From: Spirometra erinaceieuropaei
Lineage: Eukaryota; Platyhelminthes; Cestoda; Diphyllobothriidea; Diphyllobothriidae
DNA length: 64,000 bases
NCBI GenBank assembly: GCA_902702965.1
Contig: CACRXP010000014.1
Coordinates: 163,887-227,886 of the forward strand
Reading direction: 5' to 3'
The notes under the pieces were generated by a model that did no database searches, had not been told where the DNA came from, and saw nothing but the letters and a program-made list of their open reading frames with translations. Made by a program: the position numbers and the translations under genes. The stretch's first letter is position 1. Every line of letters starts with the position of its first letter. Below, in pieces: positions 11,707-22,460 of the stretch.

Positions 11707-12407
11707 GTGGGTGTTCCAGATTCATTTGGATATGCACCTTTATCATGTAAAAGGTATTTGTATTGAAATTTTATTTGCTCGGGTAAAGACATCTTGATAG
11801 TAATTTTGAAGGATTACAAAGTATGATAACTCCTACGAATAATGAACACCTCATTAACATTATAGAAGTTTTATGCAGGATGTATTAATGGAAAACGTGA
11901 ATAAGGACTATCCATAGTAAGGCAGCAGAAGGGCTATTGGGTAGACAACTATTTATCTACTGAATACGTTAACTACTCTTGGCCGCGGATCCAAAAAAGG
12001 TTTTAATTTCACGAAATTATGAAACCGCGAAAATATTTGCGGTAAAATGTGGTTATATAGCCCCACCTTGTTGGGACAGTACTGTTGAGATTGAAGTTAA
12101 CGGTGAGCGTTAAGATTCAGGGCTATGAAATTATAGTGGGTGTACGTAACCACATCTAACCAAACATGCTTTTAATTTTGTCATCCCAGGTGCATGATTT
12201 TTTGTAATCGTTCTGCGCAAAACGGTTATTAATATTTTTCAAGCGATACTGCATGAGATTCCCTGCTGAACGCATAAACAGGCAATCGCCTGACAGCTTG
12301 GTTTCTTTTGAAATTTTTCGGTTTCTGTGCTATGCAGATATGTCTTGGCTTAACAAAAGAGAAAAAAGTGGTAACAACGTGTTTACTTATAAAATGTTTT
12401 CTTTAAG

Positions 12408-12619
12408 GTTCGCATGACTCGAATGGCGTAACCGCTCAGCTTATTGAAGCAAAAATTGCTATTAGTTTAAACGGGGAACATGTTGGGCTAAATGACTTGG
12501 GAACCCATTATCTCTGGCTTCAGAACATTCAGATCGAGGATGTTAAATGTGAGAAATACGATAACAAATCCATTTGTCACCTGTCTCTGGACAACCTGAA
12601 AATATACTGGATGGTTCCC
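12408..12619 (+). CDS. Host gene 1, 70-codon exon
   Basis: A 212-base exon. The acceptor TGTTTTCTTTAAG ends at 12407, the donor is CCC|GTAAGT at 12620, and the first two bases complete the Gly codon. It reads SHDSNGVTAQLIEAKIAIS, LNGEHVGLNDLGTHYLWLQ, NIQIEDVKCEKYDNKSIC and HLSLDNLKIYWMVP. It has one sequon (N-K-S) and two cysteines. It ends on a codon boundary, matching the terminal exon at 14487. This is one of the best-supported exons because both splice sites and both phases agree. Confidence 0.8.
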
Positions 12620-12639
12620 GTAAGTCACAAATTGTGTGA

Positions 12640-13636
12640 TACCATGTCCAGCGTTGCCTATTGGATTCCATGTAACATCTCGGATTATCTTGTCAATGCA
12701 TGTCATGCGTCTCCAAAAGCCTCTACATAACTGGTGGCCAGAAAACACGATATAATTTTATGCGAACTTACTGCCATTGTCTAGTTATGTATTCCGCCAG
12801 TTCAAAGACTGTGTTTGATTTGTACCCTGAAGTTACACAAAATCCCCTGCATGTTCTCTAAGATCTAAGCGCTTTATGACACATGCAGACCTATAGAGAC
12901 AAGACATAAGTATCAACTAGAACGACATGCAAGATATTTTTTTAAGTTCCAAAATAGATGCCCAGCTAGTCAAAGATAGTGATCCTCCTAATTTGGAAAT
13001 AACGGATCTGCATTTAGTAGCCGTTTTCTTATGAGAACACAGGTAGGTATGACATATATTCAAGCCGGAAACAAGTTCTTAATGATTCAGCAGATAAGCC
13101 CTGAAAGAGAGCGTTCTATAAGATTGATGCCTGATCTCAGAAGCAACTTGATCTGGGACTTGCAACAACGAATCTGGCGAAATAGATGATAGAGTTAGAC
13201 TCTCGCCACGATAGGCATGTTCCGAATGCTACATAGCATTACACGAATCTTACCGTTAACTACAATGAAAAGCACTAATTTTTTTAGGTTCATATTCACT
13301 GCATGCCTTGCGTATTTCAGAGAAATTTGAGATGTTAAATAAGTGTTCTTTTAAGATTCTGCAAATAGTCTTAGGCGACACGTAATACCTCAAGTTAACA
13401 AACCGACGTTTTCGGTGATTCATCATCCGGCCTACAGGCTAGCATATAAAATGCCTTATGTGAAACTGACGGGTTGTATTAGTGTCTCAAGTTTAACTGG
13501 CGCTCATCGTTTCCAAACAGGTTGCATAACTACGTGGGCGAAGTGCAAAAGGCGATATAGATTTGTTGTAATATTTGTAAGTAAGGCACGTGGGGTACGG
13601 ACCACTGTCATTAGGTAATTAAGGTGGCGTGCGATC
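12640..13636. other. Intron of host gene 1, no gene seen
   Basis: Sequence between the 12619 donor and the PLE fragment at 13637. The small open frame 13415-13618 shows no family motif. Nothing else is recognised. Confidence 0.4.
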
Positions 13637-14155
13637 TTAATCTGGGTTCGTCTTTAGCCACGGAAGACAGAGTGCTTCCATCGACGTCTTTAGAAAACTT
13701 AGCGGCCATTTAGTAACTGCCTTGGCTGTGGCTAAAGCCTGATGTAGGAGGACTCTGGTAAAGTTTGCTAGTGTCAAGTAAAAAACCCGAAAGGTTCCTC
13801 TATCATTGACTCGGTGCTTTATATCGGCTTGACGCGCAAAAAATAAGGCACCTCTGTTTGACCAAGCTGATATATTTTCTGATACGATCTTTTGCAAACG
13901 TCTTGTTACACGGCCAATATATTCCGATCCACAGGAGCAAACGAATGGGCAAAAGCACATCTATGTGGACTAGAATGGTAATCGGCCTTTTCTTGCCAAA
14001 CCTAGAATTTTAAATTTTGTAAAACATACGCATGAAGTGGCCGTAGGCAAAATGAAGGGGGTCTTTTTTCCTGGACATCGTCTTACCAGTTTGCTCGCCG
14101 CAATATGGGTCTCATGAATAACTGGAAACATAGGATTGCCAATATAACATTTCAA
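13637..14155 (-). pseudogene. Decayed PLE fragment with GIY-YIG endonuclease, inside an intron
   Basis: The minus strand stays in one frame across this segment with a few stops. It reads FILPTATSCVCFTKFKIL near 14050, RLPF then two stops near 13970-13985, and MCFCPFVCSCGSEYIGR with a following VTRRLQKI near 13880-13955. The last block matches the GIY-YIG region of the PLE at 47284 (CIYSFTCSCGAGYIGR), including the preceding R-L-P-F/L spacing. GIY-YIG nucleases are carried C-terminally by canonical PLEs and are thought to cut the target. The protein differs greatly from the other PLEs here, so it is a separate or much older lineage. It is antisense within the last intron of host gene 1. Confidence 0.8.
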
Positions 14156-14486
14156 ATATCTTCCTGTCTGCCTGATATGTAGCCTAATTTGTAGTAAACC
14201 CCGTGTGCTTTTTCAACAAACCTTTGCACTTCAACCAAAACTTAAGTATCCGCTGTGAGATTGGGAACAGTAACTCTTTGTGAAGTTAAGCTTATAGGAA
14301 TTCAAGAATTGGAACGGAAAGCCTTTGAGCTGGTTAATAGATGTTAACCTGTTGCAGATATTCTCACGACCAGATGACTTACATAAATTTCCTTTGTAAA
14401 TGTAGGCCTACATGGAAATTTCCTGTGTAGTCTTTGCTAGCTCACCAGCTTAACTAACAAATTTTCTCCTTTCAAATTATGCTAAG

Positions 14487-14732
14487 GACGGCAATGTGCA
14501 TTCGATAATTGATGTACTATCCGTCAACGAAACTCTTCGATTCACGGGATCGTTTGGAAGCTGCATTACGAGAGGTTTCTCAATAGAAATAGACCGGGCC
14601 GAAAGGGATATCAGATACTTCCACGTCCTACACTACCAGCAAGATCGTCTGGACACTATGGCAATGCTGTGGGATTTTCTGCTGACTGTATTTAGTTACG
14701 AATGCTTCGCGTTCCGTGACTTCAAATTTTGA
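14487..14732 (+). CDS. Host gene 1, terminal exon with hydrophobic C-terminus
   Basis: The exon starts at 14487 after TTCAAATTATGCTAAG and is in phase with 12619. It reads DGNVHSIIDVLSVNETLRF, TGSFGSCITRGFSIEID, RAERDIRYFHVLHYQQDR, then a hydrophobic stretch MAMLWDFLLTVFSYECFAF and a short tail ending at TGA (14730-14732). One sequon (N-E-T) and two cysteines are present. The hydrophobic end could be a membrane segment or a GPI-attachment signal. Over all exons found, the product is about 425 residues with six sequons and about 13 cysteines, so an extracellular or surface glycoprotein is likely. AATAAA follows at 14841. The last 23 codons and the 3' flank are duplicated at 17294. Confidence 0.75.
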   Translation, partial: DGNVHSIIDVLSVNETLRFTGSFGSCITRGFSIEIDRAERDIRYFHVLHYQQDRLDTMAMLWDFLLTVFSYECFAFRDFKF

Positions 14733-14840
14733 AAAAAACACGTATTCTTGGGTACGCACGGGATAAAGTTCATTTTACAGTCCTGTCCCCTCCTCCATTT
14801 ATTAAAGCTCATTGTGGTGTTGGTTTGGATTTGGGATTGA

Positions 14841-14846
14841 AATAAA
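14841..14846 (+). terminator. Polyadenylation signal of host gene 1
   Basis: A canonical AATAAA lies 109 bases after the stop codon at 14732. In the duplicated copy at about 17475 the equivalent hexamer is changed to AATAGA, which agrees with that copy being non-functional. Confidence 0.5.
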
Positions 14847-16677
14847 ATGTTTGGTTTTCGGAGCAGCAAAAAATCGTAATTGTTTGCATTTCAAAAATTA
14901 CGTGGTTGCTTAATAATGCAGCTTATCTCAACACTGCGCATTAAACTCAAATCAAAAAGCGCAATCTGCATAAGAAAACCCCTGTCGAATATCTTTGTTT
15001 TCTTTCAAGCATTCGTGTTCCTGCTGGCACATATACAGACGTAGTAATTGTCATCATAAACTATTCAAGGTCGAAAAATTCATGACAATGAATCCCGCGC
15101 ATTGACTGTAGTTACCTGGAATAAATAGTGGGAGTCTCCATGTTACTGGGTTAGCATTACTGAAAAAAACTGTCCACCTCTACATTAAGGCAGCTTTTAA
15201 GTGGCCTAAATCCACAGCTCAACCTGTTTAGGACTGTTTACCTAGGGCCGAATGCCAAAATACCTGTATGGCATAGATAATAAATTTAAGCGAACCAATT
15301 TCCATTTTATTAATCTACGAAAGTCCTTTACAGTCGACTCACGTAAATTACGGTTTGATAACTAATAGGTTGAAAGTGAATAAATACAGTGTCATGAAGT
15401 TGCATTAATATACCAATATGCGAAATTTTGAGGAAGCGCTCAATTATTTTTCAGCAAGTGCAAAACGCGACAACGTATTTAGAATGCAGTCCTGCCAAGG
15501 TATTACCTAATCTTTAAAGTTTTCACTTTTATTTAGCATGTGGTTTCGCGGAAGAGCATGCCTTATCTTAAACACCTATAGTTTCTGGTCGGGTTCTTTA
15601 GGTGTAAATTTCCATACTCTTTTGCACTCGCATTTAGTGAACTCTGAATTTCATCATGTTTTTCCTCGTGAGTTTTGACATAATATCTTTTGGTTCACTA
15701 CCGAGCCTAATATAACATTATTGCCCGAATGAACATATTAGGATACCTGCGGCTAATATTTCTCTGTTTGTGGAGACGGCGTCGTGAGATCCGGCCCCGA
15801 GCATCGTGTGACACATGACCGCATAACTGAATAGACGCACGCCAAAATATTCCGGTACTACCACTTGTTCCTGAAGTCGGCTTAGGGGAGATGATTTTAC
15901 GAAGAAAACATTCCTTTAAAAGGCCGCGGCAATCTTTGAAGGAGCTTACACACTGTAAGTGTCAGAAAATAACTAGATCTTTCAACTCGAAAGTGTACAC
16001 AGCTAAGGTTCGGCATTATCAAAATGGCTTTTCATTGAGCATTGAACGGTAATATATAGTGATCTTGAATGCAGGAAATTCATTGGTGTCTGCTCTCATG
16101 GCAAATGTCATTGACATTATAACTGCGCTAATCTGAGCTAGACGGGATCACTGCTAAAGTTCTACGTAGGGTTCTTATCTAGTGTTTGGTCGTTTCGACG
16201 CATCCGTGCGGCGGGTTCATGCGCCGCGGTTTTGCCAGCACAATAAGGCCACCTAGGTCCCCGAAGGCAGACAAACTGGAATTAATTTGTTCACACTTAA
16301 GGAACATATTCTTGCTATCTGTGCAGCACAATATGTGCCGGCTTTGGCGTCAACTATGATAGAAATAAAAGATGAGCGACCGCTCAGACTAAGTCATGGA
16401 CCTAACAGGTCATTATTAACAGATGCGTCATGGGCTAGTACGCTGGTGGGGCAGGGTTTGTAGGGCAGACTGTGTGTGATACGCAATAACAAAATATGAA
16501 GACTTCTCCATGGGCGAACTCTCTAGCAGCCCTCAGTAGTGTGCCCTCAGTAGAGTGTGCGAAGTTTAAGATAAATTAAATTTAACCCGAGTCGCCTAGT
16601 TCTTGACAGTCTAATTTGTACGCAATCACTGCTCGCAAAGCACGTGGTGTGGTACTCGCATAGTTTGCAGGACATAC

Positions 16678-16803
16678 CTTACTGGGGAGCACAGGAATAC
16701 ACAGAAAGCCGAAACACGCGTTGAGCCGAGATTTCGCCGCTGAATGACAGAACTGTGAGGAGTTCGATTGATCAGTGTGCCCCAAGAGTTGTTTGTGTGC
16801 TTT
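16678..16803 (-). CDS. Unrecognised minus-strand exon, left tandem copy
   Basis: Exactly 42 codons between an acceptor (GAATATGTATCAG) and a donor AAG|GTATGT on the minus strand. It reads QLLGHTDQSNSSQFCHSAAK, then SRLNACFGFLCIPVLPSK. The right-hand copy at 20020-20133 aligns without indels over this frame (GHT-D/E, SQF, S-x-A, RL-x-AC-x-GFL, LPSK all kept), and many differences are silent. That is the mark of past or present coding selection. No other exon of this gene could be fixed with matching phase. A D-x-G-T-Y-C segment at 16253-16353 on the same strand is a candidate but does not join in phase. The family is unknown. Confidence 0.5.
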
Positions 16804-17293
16804 CTGATACATATTCAATTTTTGACATTAAAGGTGTAACCGATGCATGGATCTATAGCTAACTATTGGTAGTTTCCGACTATCACACGGTCATTTCACC
16901 ATAGCTGGTGGACCTCGGTTCAAATATACACATCAAATAACCGTCTGAGCCTCTAGGCCGTTATGCATAAAGCAAGCAACATTACCTACTTATATCATGC
17001 GACCATTACTGCTACTATGCCAAAAATGCGTAAAATCTATACAGAACGCCTACGCAAAATGGAATGAATTAGGATCAGTGCGCGGTTAGATAAATAATGT
17101 AACAGCAAATTAAAGGCCTGTCAGATAATTTTAAATATTAAATGTTGACCGTAAAGGCTAAAAAAAGAAGAACGATGCAGATTGAAAATAAACGGTCAGA
17201 ACAGCTGAACGACCCCTCAGCCTAGGTCATGGCACTCCCCATCGCCGGTGATAAACATGCGTTATGTGCTAGCACGCTGAGGTTTGCAGGGTG

Positions 17294-17365
17294 GCAATGC
17301 TGTCGTATTTTCTGCTGTCTGTCTTCATTTACGAATGCTTCACGTTCCGTGACTTCAAATTTTGA
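17294..17365 (+). pseudogene. Duplicated 3' end of host gene 1
   Basis: This copies the final 23 codons and stop of host gene 1: AMLSYFLLSVFIYECFTF then RDFKF and TGA, versus AMLWDFLLTVFSYECFAF in the source. The preceding part of the exon and its acceptor are absent because the duplication breakpoint falls inside the exon. Without upstream exons in frame it cannot be translated as part of a known transcript. Confidence 0.7.
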
Positions 17366-20019
17366 AAAAAAAACATTTTCTTGGGAACACACGGGATAAA
17401 GTTCATATTACAGTCCTGTCCACTTCTCCATTTTTTAAAGCTCATTGTGGTGTTGGATTGGATTTGGGATTGAAATAGAGTGATTGGTTTTCGGTGCAGC
17501 AAAAAATCGTGATTGTTTGTATTTCAAAAAATTACGTGGTTGCTTAATAATGTAGCTTATCTCAACATTGCGTATTAAACTCAAAACAAAAAGCGCTATC
17601 TGCATTAGAAATCCACTGTCGAATATATTTGCTTTCTTTCAGGCATTTGTGTTCTTGTTGTCACATATGCATACAATACTTTTAGCATACACTATTCAGG
17701 GTCAGAAAATGCAGGACTATGATGTCCACACTTTGACTGTAACTATCTCGAATAAATGGTGGAAGGCCATGTGTTACTGACAAACCTGTCTGCGTCTATA
17801 CTTAGGCAGCTAATAAGTGGCTTGAATCTACAGTCCAAACTGTTTACGACAGTTTACCTTGGACCGAATGCCAAAATACCTGTTTAGTATAACTAATAAA
17901 TTTTAGCAGACAAAATATTCTATTATTAATCTATGAAAGTCCGTTACAATTAATTTACTTAAATTGTGCCCTAATAGTTAAGAACCTGACATTTTTATGA
18001 GCGTCAAAGTGAAGAACTTTATTCCCATACAGGTGCATTTACATACAAATTGGCGATAGTTACAGAAAGTGCTCAATTATTGTTCAGCAATTGCGATTTG
18101 CGACAACGCATTTTGAATGGTCTGTGGTTCACTGCCGCCATGGTATTATCTAATCCTTAAAGTTTGCGCTGTAATTAAGCATCGAAGCATTCAATTTCGC
18201 GGAAAAGTATGCTGTATTTTGGACCCCCTTCTAGTCCCTGGTCGGGATCTTTAGGTGTGTATGTGCGTGATCGCTTGCTCTCGGATTAAATCAACTCTGA
18301 ATCGCACTATGTTTTTTTCTCCTGAATCACGACATACCATTTTTTTGTCTCACTGCACAACCCTATATAACATTATTGCTCTGTTTTCATCCACACAATT
18401 TATTTTACTTCTAAAAGGCATTAGGGTTTTTCCAGAATTCACAATTATTTTAACGAACTGCATTACATTAAATTTGTAGACGTTTTTAAAAATGTGTTAT
18501 ACATGCAATGCATAATTCCGTGTGATGTGGCGTCCAGTATTCTACGACTAATAGAGGCGACGGAAAAAGGAAAAATTTAATTGACGAAAAAGATGCTACT
18601 AAGGGTGCATTATGATATTCTCCCCTCTAAGTAATTCGGTGTTCGTCAATCTATTTAAATGTCCCGATATCTGTCAGCATGAGCTGCTTTCACTGAGCGC
18701 AGATCGTCGAAAATGCCCACATATTTGTTTTCTCTGTGAGATGTATACATATTTAAATTCTGAAGTTACTAAGTTTTTAACTATTTCGTTAGGTGACGAT
18801 TATATGAGATTTTTTTATATTTTGTTCTCTGAGACTTTGATGTCATATGTGTGTTTTCTTAAACGTATAGTCTTTTATATATCAACGAATTATTAAACAT
18901 TTATGAATATTTTCAATTCGGCGAATGCCGAACTAGCCTCTATGGGATGGAAAAACCAGCGATCTTGTGTAGTGTGCATTATGGCGAACGGTCGTTTGAA
19001 CTAAAATTGACATAACTATCGTTTCTTCTGATCTAAGAAGAGTCTGGTGACTATACCATTAGAACTAGAGGATATGAAATTGTCCGTGGATTGCCTATAT
19101 AACATTGTTCCAATCCAAACGGTTGGAATGAATCTGTTTGCGTAGTCGTCGTATGATCCAATCTAGAGTATCCTGTAACACATAACTGCATATACACATG
19201 TGAAAATATTCCGGTACTGCCGCTTGTTCTTGGAGTAAGCTTAATACAGCGTGTATTATTCAAAAAAGTCATTCTTTGCAGAAACCCCTGGATGTCTTAG
19301 AAGGAGCCGACGTACTAAGTATCAGCATGCAATTAGAACTTTCCCCTCAAAAGTGTGTACAGGTACGGATCGGCCGTATCCCACTGGGTCCCCGCTGAAC
19401 ATTGGAGTGCGATCCATAGTTATCTGTGTTACAAGAAATTAACGGGTGTCAGCTCTTCTTAGAAATTCCATTAACCTTCGATTTCCGCTTATCGAGGGTG
19501 GACAGGGTCATTGCTAACGTACTATGTATGGCTCTTTTCGTCTAGTCTTTTAGACGCATCCATGCAGCGGGGCCATGCACCGTGGATTCGCCATCAAAAT
19601 AAGGCTACCTTGGTCCGCGGAAAGAATTAAACAAGCGTTATTTTGCTCACGCGAAATAAACATGCTCTTGCTATGTATGCTGTATAGTATTTGCAGTTTT
19701 GCCATCAACTGTGATAGATTAAAAGGCGGAACTACCTCCCAGACTAGGTAATGACTCTCTCCATCACCGGAATTAAACGTGTGTTATGTGCTAACACGCT
19801 GATATGTGCAGGATATGCGGTGTAGATTGTGTGTGCCACGCATCAACCTTCTCGATCAGCGTAATCTCGTCCTCAGTAGTGTTATGGATTTGAAGAGCGT
19901 ACAAAGGTTATAGTGTAAAAATTATTATCCAAGTCGCCTAATTCATGAATAACTAGTGCATACGCCATCATTGCACACAAATAAGACAGTGTGGTATTTA
20001 AATGAGATGCAAGCCATAC

Positions 20020-20133
20020 CTTACTCGGCAGCATAGGTACTAGCAGAAAGCCCAGACACGCGCTCAACCGATAGTTTGCCGATGAACGACGGAACTGTGA
20101 GGGGCCCGACTTCTCAGTGTGTCCCCAGAATTC
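20020..20133 (-). CDS. Unrecognised minus-strand exon, right tandem copy
   Basis: Paralogue of 16678-16803. It reads EFWGHTEKSGPSQFRRSSAN, then YRLSACLGFLLVPMLPSK, followed by donor AAG|GTATGG. The frame is intact across the aligned part, but an in-frame TGA lies just upstream of the GAA that starts the alignment, and the acceptor of the left copy is not preserved. It is either a separate exon with its own acceptor or a decaying copy. Confidence 0.45.
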
Positions 20134-20500
20134 TCATAGTACTCCAATTTTGCCAATGCAGGTGCAACTTATTCATATACCTTTGACAACTTGTGAATAT
20201 TACTTGGTTATTTCACCGCGGATATCGGACTTCTGCTCAAATATGAAATTTTAATCTAAGCCCAATTCTCTTTAAACATAAAGCGATCAAACATACCTAC
20301 TTATTTCATAAAACTATCAACATTGCAATGCAAAATATTTGCGGAAACTCTCAACAGCCGCCCTACGCGGATAGGAATTAATAAAGCAACAGCAATTTAA
20401 GGGCTTCTCGGATCAGTAAAATTAATGAATGACAAACTTGAAGGCGCCAAAGTGCAGATAGAAAGTAAACAGCCAAAATTTGTCAATTAATACTTTAAAG

Positions 20501-21930
20501 ACCGACAAAGTGGCGTGCAGCATGTAGACTACAGCCCATCTTCGTTCATACCTGCACTCTTTAATTAAAGATATCTGAAAAACTGGGATACATATAGGGA
20601 AGGGAAATGGGAAACACCATTCCGAATTTGGGCAGCATCAGTGGAACTCGGATGCAGTGTAACGAATGTGTTGTTCGATATGACGTCTGAAATATTAATT
20701 ACGGTTCTAATTGTTTGACAGTAGGTACATAGTACATGTCATAGCGATAAAACGAGGTTGTTTGGCTTGTGCTCAGATTTGAAAGAGCAGGAACATATAT
20801 TATGTGAGAGCCATACAAATCTCTGAATCAAAACACTTGCATGACGTGAACCGTGTGTAAACAGATCCACGCGCGTCCGAACGGCCGACAAATACCTCAA
20901 AATAAGTTACTGTCCCAAAACAGAAAACACTTTGAAAAAGCGTTCATATATAACACATTTAATGCAGTGCAGAGTAAACCGTATGGTAAATATAGAAGGG
21001 AATTACTGCACGTGTACCGAACATTATCGAAAACGAAATATGCAAATGCCTTCATCAACGTCTGAAATACCTCTTTATGACAACTTTTGCTATACAGATA
21101 TCTGAATTTAGAACAAAGGAGTTATGTCGTAAAAACAAAATCGTTCGGCGAATGTGGTGACCGGCATAGCCTCCATCCAGATAGTGTCAAGCATGGCATA
21201 ACTGATGGTTCATCTAAATGACAACAGAAGCGACTGTAAACGTGACGAGACATGAGGAACCCAAATTCGATTGGTCAAGGTCCGCTCAGAGTCCTGTCAG
21301 GGATTAGACATTAACGGCCGCGGCCAATCAAAAACTGGGGTTGTAAACGCATAAGTAAGGATCTCTTTCGAGAGAAAGCACAAAAATAGGATTCACTCTT
21401 ACATTTTTCGGCCAACTGCTTTTCAGTGTACAACAATTATACGGCCAGTTGCGACGATATTCTTTCCAAAGCTGCGTGCTTATATAAATGCGATTTGTAT
21501 TGCGTTAAAATAGGTAATATTCTAAGTACCAATAAAAGATATTTTAAAAGTCGAACATAACTTCATGCGAAAGAGCGGTGACATGGAGCAAAGTGGCAGC
21601 GAACTCACAATGCAAGAATCATGCGTGCACAATATCGTCAATGCGCGGAAGATGGGAGCTAGAGTTAGCATGAAACGGTTTGCAAACGTCACCGTCAAGT
21701 CTTTCAGCCCAAAAATCTAAATCCTCGCAGTTGACACCCATCAGTATAAGGAATCACAGAAATAGTTTCGAAGATGAATTTGAGAAAAAATTCCGTAAAC
21801 ACGTTCGACGTTGCTTCGACCACAGACGTCTTTTAAGCCAAGGAAATGGTAGCAGAACTGAAAACGTGGACCGCACACACTTTATATAATGTGAGCCTAA
21901 TTTTCGAAAGACACTTTATGTGATATGAAC
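20501..21930. other. Region with two weak coding candidates
   Basis: The plus strand holds an open segment at 20853-21065 with a lysine- and arginine-rich composition and no ATG, and the candidate exon at 21708-21848 listed next. Neither resembles a family I know. The rest shows nothing definite. Confidence 0.35.
21708..21848 (+). CDS. Candidate exon, highly charged, unrecognised
   Basis: A 141-base segment between an acceptor CGTCAAGTCTTTCAG (ending 21707) and a possible donor GTAGCA at 21849. It is open and encodes a charged peptide including SSQLTPISIRNHRNSF, EDEFEKKFRKHVRRCFDHR and LLSQGN. Composition and splice context are better than for most small frames nearby, but no second exon in phase was found. 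It is a weak candidate. Confidence 0.25.
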
Positions 21931-21939
21931 CCACACAAA

Positions 21940-22460
21940 TCCATGAAATGTAAACCGAAATTCTAAAGTGCATTTTCGACTGAAACGGATTAATTGAGTA
22001 AAGTTACGGTATAATTATCACGCAACATAATTCTCAGATTTGGCAATTACTTTAGGCTGCCACCTTTTAACGAATATTTTTCTAATCGCACATAAAAAAA
22101 CAACACTGTTTATTAAAGAACTGTTTAATCATTGCGGTTTTCCATTATTATGCTTATTCGGAAACGCATTACGTCTCTTTCAAATTATTTGCTTAAAAGA
22201 AGCATATAACGTAGTTTCAACAAATCTTCTAATAATGAGATTTTTTCAAGTTGTAAAATTCCCGTTTACAATATGTCATATTTCAGCAACTACTAATGTC
22301 GCTAGCCAAAATTACTGAACCCCATGGTTACCCCTTTATACCATGATAGTGGAAAATAATTAGGTAGCTTTTTGAAAACCCTATAGGCATGTGTAACTTT
22401 GGAGCAAATTCAAAATTATTCGGGAATTGTGAAGGGATTTATACGGTTTCTTCAATTATA
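21940..22460 (+). mobile_element. Eroded copy of the fold-back element family
   Basis: The segment aligns with the left arm and centre of the fold-back elements at 32116 and 61543. Shared blocks include CATGAAATGTAAACCGAAA (left arm), a TAATAATGAGATTTTTTCAA stretch in the centre, and CAAAATTATTCGGGAATT at about 22410. I could not find a clear right arm or TA-flanked termini, so the copy is old and partly lost. Confidence 0.6.

Larger units (their letters stand above)
14661..20500. repeat. Old tandem duplication, units about 14661-17290 and 17294-20500
   Basis: The left unit begins inside the last exon of host gene 1 (GCAATGCTGT at 14661) and is repeated from 17294. Matching blocks run in the same order through both units: the GGGATAAAGTTCAT block (14760/17394), the TCCGGTACT block (15853/19211), the ACGCATCC block (16198/19555), and the minus-strand exon (16678/20020). 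The right unit has about 700 extra bases around 18380-19130. A third short copy of the unit's internal sequence sits at 17215-17293, right at the junction, which fits unequal exchange. Divergence is clearly higher than in the younger transposons of this window. Confidence 0.8.

Noticed and set aside
16253..16353. Minus-strand exon with D-A-K-A-G-T-Y-C
   Set aside because: It ends in TAG at the splice border, does not join in phase to the neighbouring exon, and the right copy has a one-base deletion.
18612..18896. 94-codon plus-strand frame
   Set aside because: It lies in the extra 700 bp of the right tandem unit, is T-rich with many Phe/Tyr/Leu/Ile residues, and has no paralogue or motif.
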